The notes under the pieces are model-generated. The model ran no database searches and was not told where the DNA came from. It saw nothing but the letters and a program-made list of their open reading frames with translations. Of a stretch of 23,311 nt of DNA, positions 22,558-23,311 are shown piece by piece. Every line of letters begins with the position of its first letter. Position 1 is the stretch's first letter. Source of the DNA: Acidilobaceae archaeon (GTDB lineage Archaea; Thermoproteota; Thermoprotei_A; Sulfolobales; Acidilobaceae); the NCBI GenBank assembly GCA_026985385.1, contig JALSQM010000148.1, forward strand, positions 1 to 23,311, in the 5' to 3' direction. Position numbers and translations under genes: made by a program.

Positions 22558-23311
22558 TTGAATCTAAGCACCGAGGATGTAGTGGTCCTCTCTAAGAAGC
22601 TTGAGTCCCTCCTAAGGCTTAGGACGCGTCCCGTAGGCGTAAAGTTCCTCGACAGCGAGCCCGATAGCTCGGGCTTACCGCTCTTCAGGCCCCTCAGGGA
22701 CTTCAAGAGGAGGATGACGTTCTGCCAGGCGGCCGCCCTAGCCAGATACTACGGCTGGCCCATAGGCCTGGGGCTGGAGGATTTATCGTGCCCGGGGGCC
22801 ATAGTCATATTCGGCCTCGCCGAGGCCCCCGACTACTTCGAGGACGGCAGTATAAGCGCCGGCCTCTACACCGAGACCAAGGAGCTAGGGGCGAGGCTGG
22901 ACTCGCACATACCCAAGATGCCCGTGGGTAAGGTGAGGGGACTGGCTGTGTACCCCTCCACGGAGCCTATAGCGGTGCCGGACGTGATCCTGGTCTACGG
23001 CACTCCCGGCCAGATGACTAGGCTCGTCTCAGCCGTGGTATATAAGACCGGTGAACCCGTCAAGTTGGAGGCCATGGGTAAAGCCGGCTCCTGCAGTGGG
23101 GTCGCCAGGAGCTACCTTGAGTCGAGGCCCCTCCTCATACTGCCGGGGCTCGGGGACAGGACCCTAGCCTGGACCATGGATGACGAGATGGCTATGGCGT
23201 TCCCCGCATCCATGCTAGGCGACATACTCCACGCCGCCGAGAAGCAGGAGGAGACGCAGGTCCTAACGTACCCCCCGAAGCCCTTCCTCTTCTACGAGTT
23301 CAAGTTCAAGA
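22558..23311 (+). CDS. DUF169 family protein, 5' part
   Basis: The gene runs off the right edge. The frame reads LESLLRLRTRPVGVKFL, then MTFCQAAALARYYGWP, LSCPGAIVIFGL, VPDVILVYGTPGQMTRLV and GKAGSCSGVA, which are typical DUF169 segments. The conserved Cys residues (in FCQA, SCPG, SCSG) suggest metal or Fe-S binding, but the family has no settled function. TTG 22558 is the first usable start and lies about 18 bases after the predicted transcript start; GTG 22582, with GAGGA four bases upstream, is an alternative. It is downstream of cdvA but has its own TATA box. Confidence 0.85.
   Translation, partial: MNLSTEDVVVLSKKLESLLRLRTRPVGVKFLDSEPDSSGLPLFRPLRDFKRRMTFCQAAALARYYGWPIGLGLEDLSCPGAIVIFGLAEAPDYFEDGSISAGLYTETKELGARLDSHIPKMPVGKVRGLAVYPSTEPIAVPDVILVYGTPGQMTRLVSAVVYKTGEPVKLEAMGKAGSCSGVARSYLESRPLLILPGLGDRTLAWTMDDEMAMAFPASMLGDILHAAEKQEETQVLTYPPKPFLFYEFKFK

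Noticed and set aside
1..23311. CRISPR arrays, insertion sequences, phage genes
   Set aside because: No spaced direct repeats, transposase, integrase or terminal inverted repeats were seen.

Overview
The window reads as a piece of the chromosome of a hyperthermophilic crenarchaeon (Thermoproteota), most likely from the Desulfurococcales/Acidilobales/Sulfolobales side, not the Thermoproteales. The reasons are a CdvA homologue with a divergent ESCRT-III protein (21-22.5 kb), an Mre11-Rad50-NurA-HerA cluster, an archaeal CPSF-type nuclease, a TrmB-family regulator, TATA boxes instead of bacterial -35/-10 boxes, frequent GTG and TTG starts, and GC-rich DNA whose Arg codons are mostly AGG. I cannot name a genus from the sequence alone. 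No rRNA, tRNA, CRISPR array, insertion sequence or prophage gene was seen; the region looks like compact core chromosome.

Layout. 1-742: 3' part of an M20 metallopeptidase gene. 743-1039: non-coding, ending in a good TATA box. 1040-4299 (+): metG, a DndC-like PAPS-reductase-fold gene and an unrecognised (perhaps YbjN-like) gene, spaced like an operon. 4296-11889 (-): the DNA end-resection operon mre11-rad50-nurA-herA, followed by a TrmB-like regulator that has its own TATA-like box. 12015-13908 (+): DUF72 and DUF763 genes. 13877-14677 (-) and 14743-15456 (+): an enoyl-CoA hydratase-family gene and an Asp/Glu racemase-family gene diverging from a shared AT-rich element. 15571-15966 (+): a small HExxH protein. 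15919-19486 (-): an MgtC/DUF4010 membrane protein, SurE and a DAO-type FAD oxidoreductase. 19667-20938 (+): an aCPSF2-like beta-CASP nuclease. 20954-22457: an ESCRT-III/CdvB paralogue (-) and cdvA (+), divergent. 22558-end (+): 5' part of a DUF169 gene.

How the genes work together. The clearest module is mre11-rad50-nurA-herA. The genes overlap or nearly touch, with a 4-nt ATGA overlap between nurA and herA that suggests translational coupling; the products are known to act together to resect DNA double-strand breaks. The second module is the cytokinesis pair cdvA/ESCRT-III, here divergent and without cdvC in view. The rest are mostly single housekeeping or poorly characterised genes.

The points most worth a second look are: a bacterial (Thermus)-style single-zinc MetRS; an orphan DndC-like protein with two CxxC pairs; an Asn-to-Asp change in the Mre11 metal site; the divergent cdvA/ESCRT-III promoter; a racemase with one catalytic Cys replaced by Ala; a possible frameshift or mis-set start in the MgtC-like gene; a strong dyad at the predicted start site of the DUF169 gene; and stop codons that double as TATA boxes. 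I did not find convincing evidence of a wholly new multi-gene system; the orphan DndC-like gene and its unknown partner are the closest candidate.
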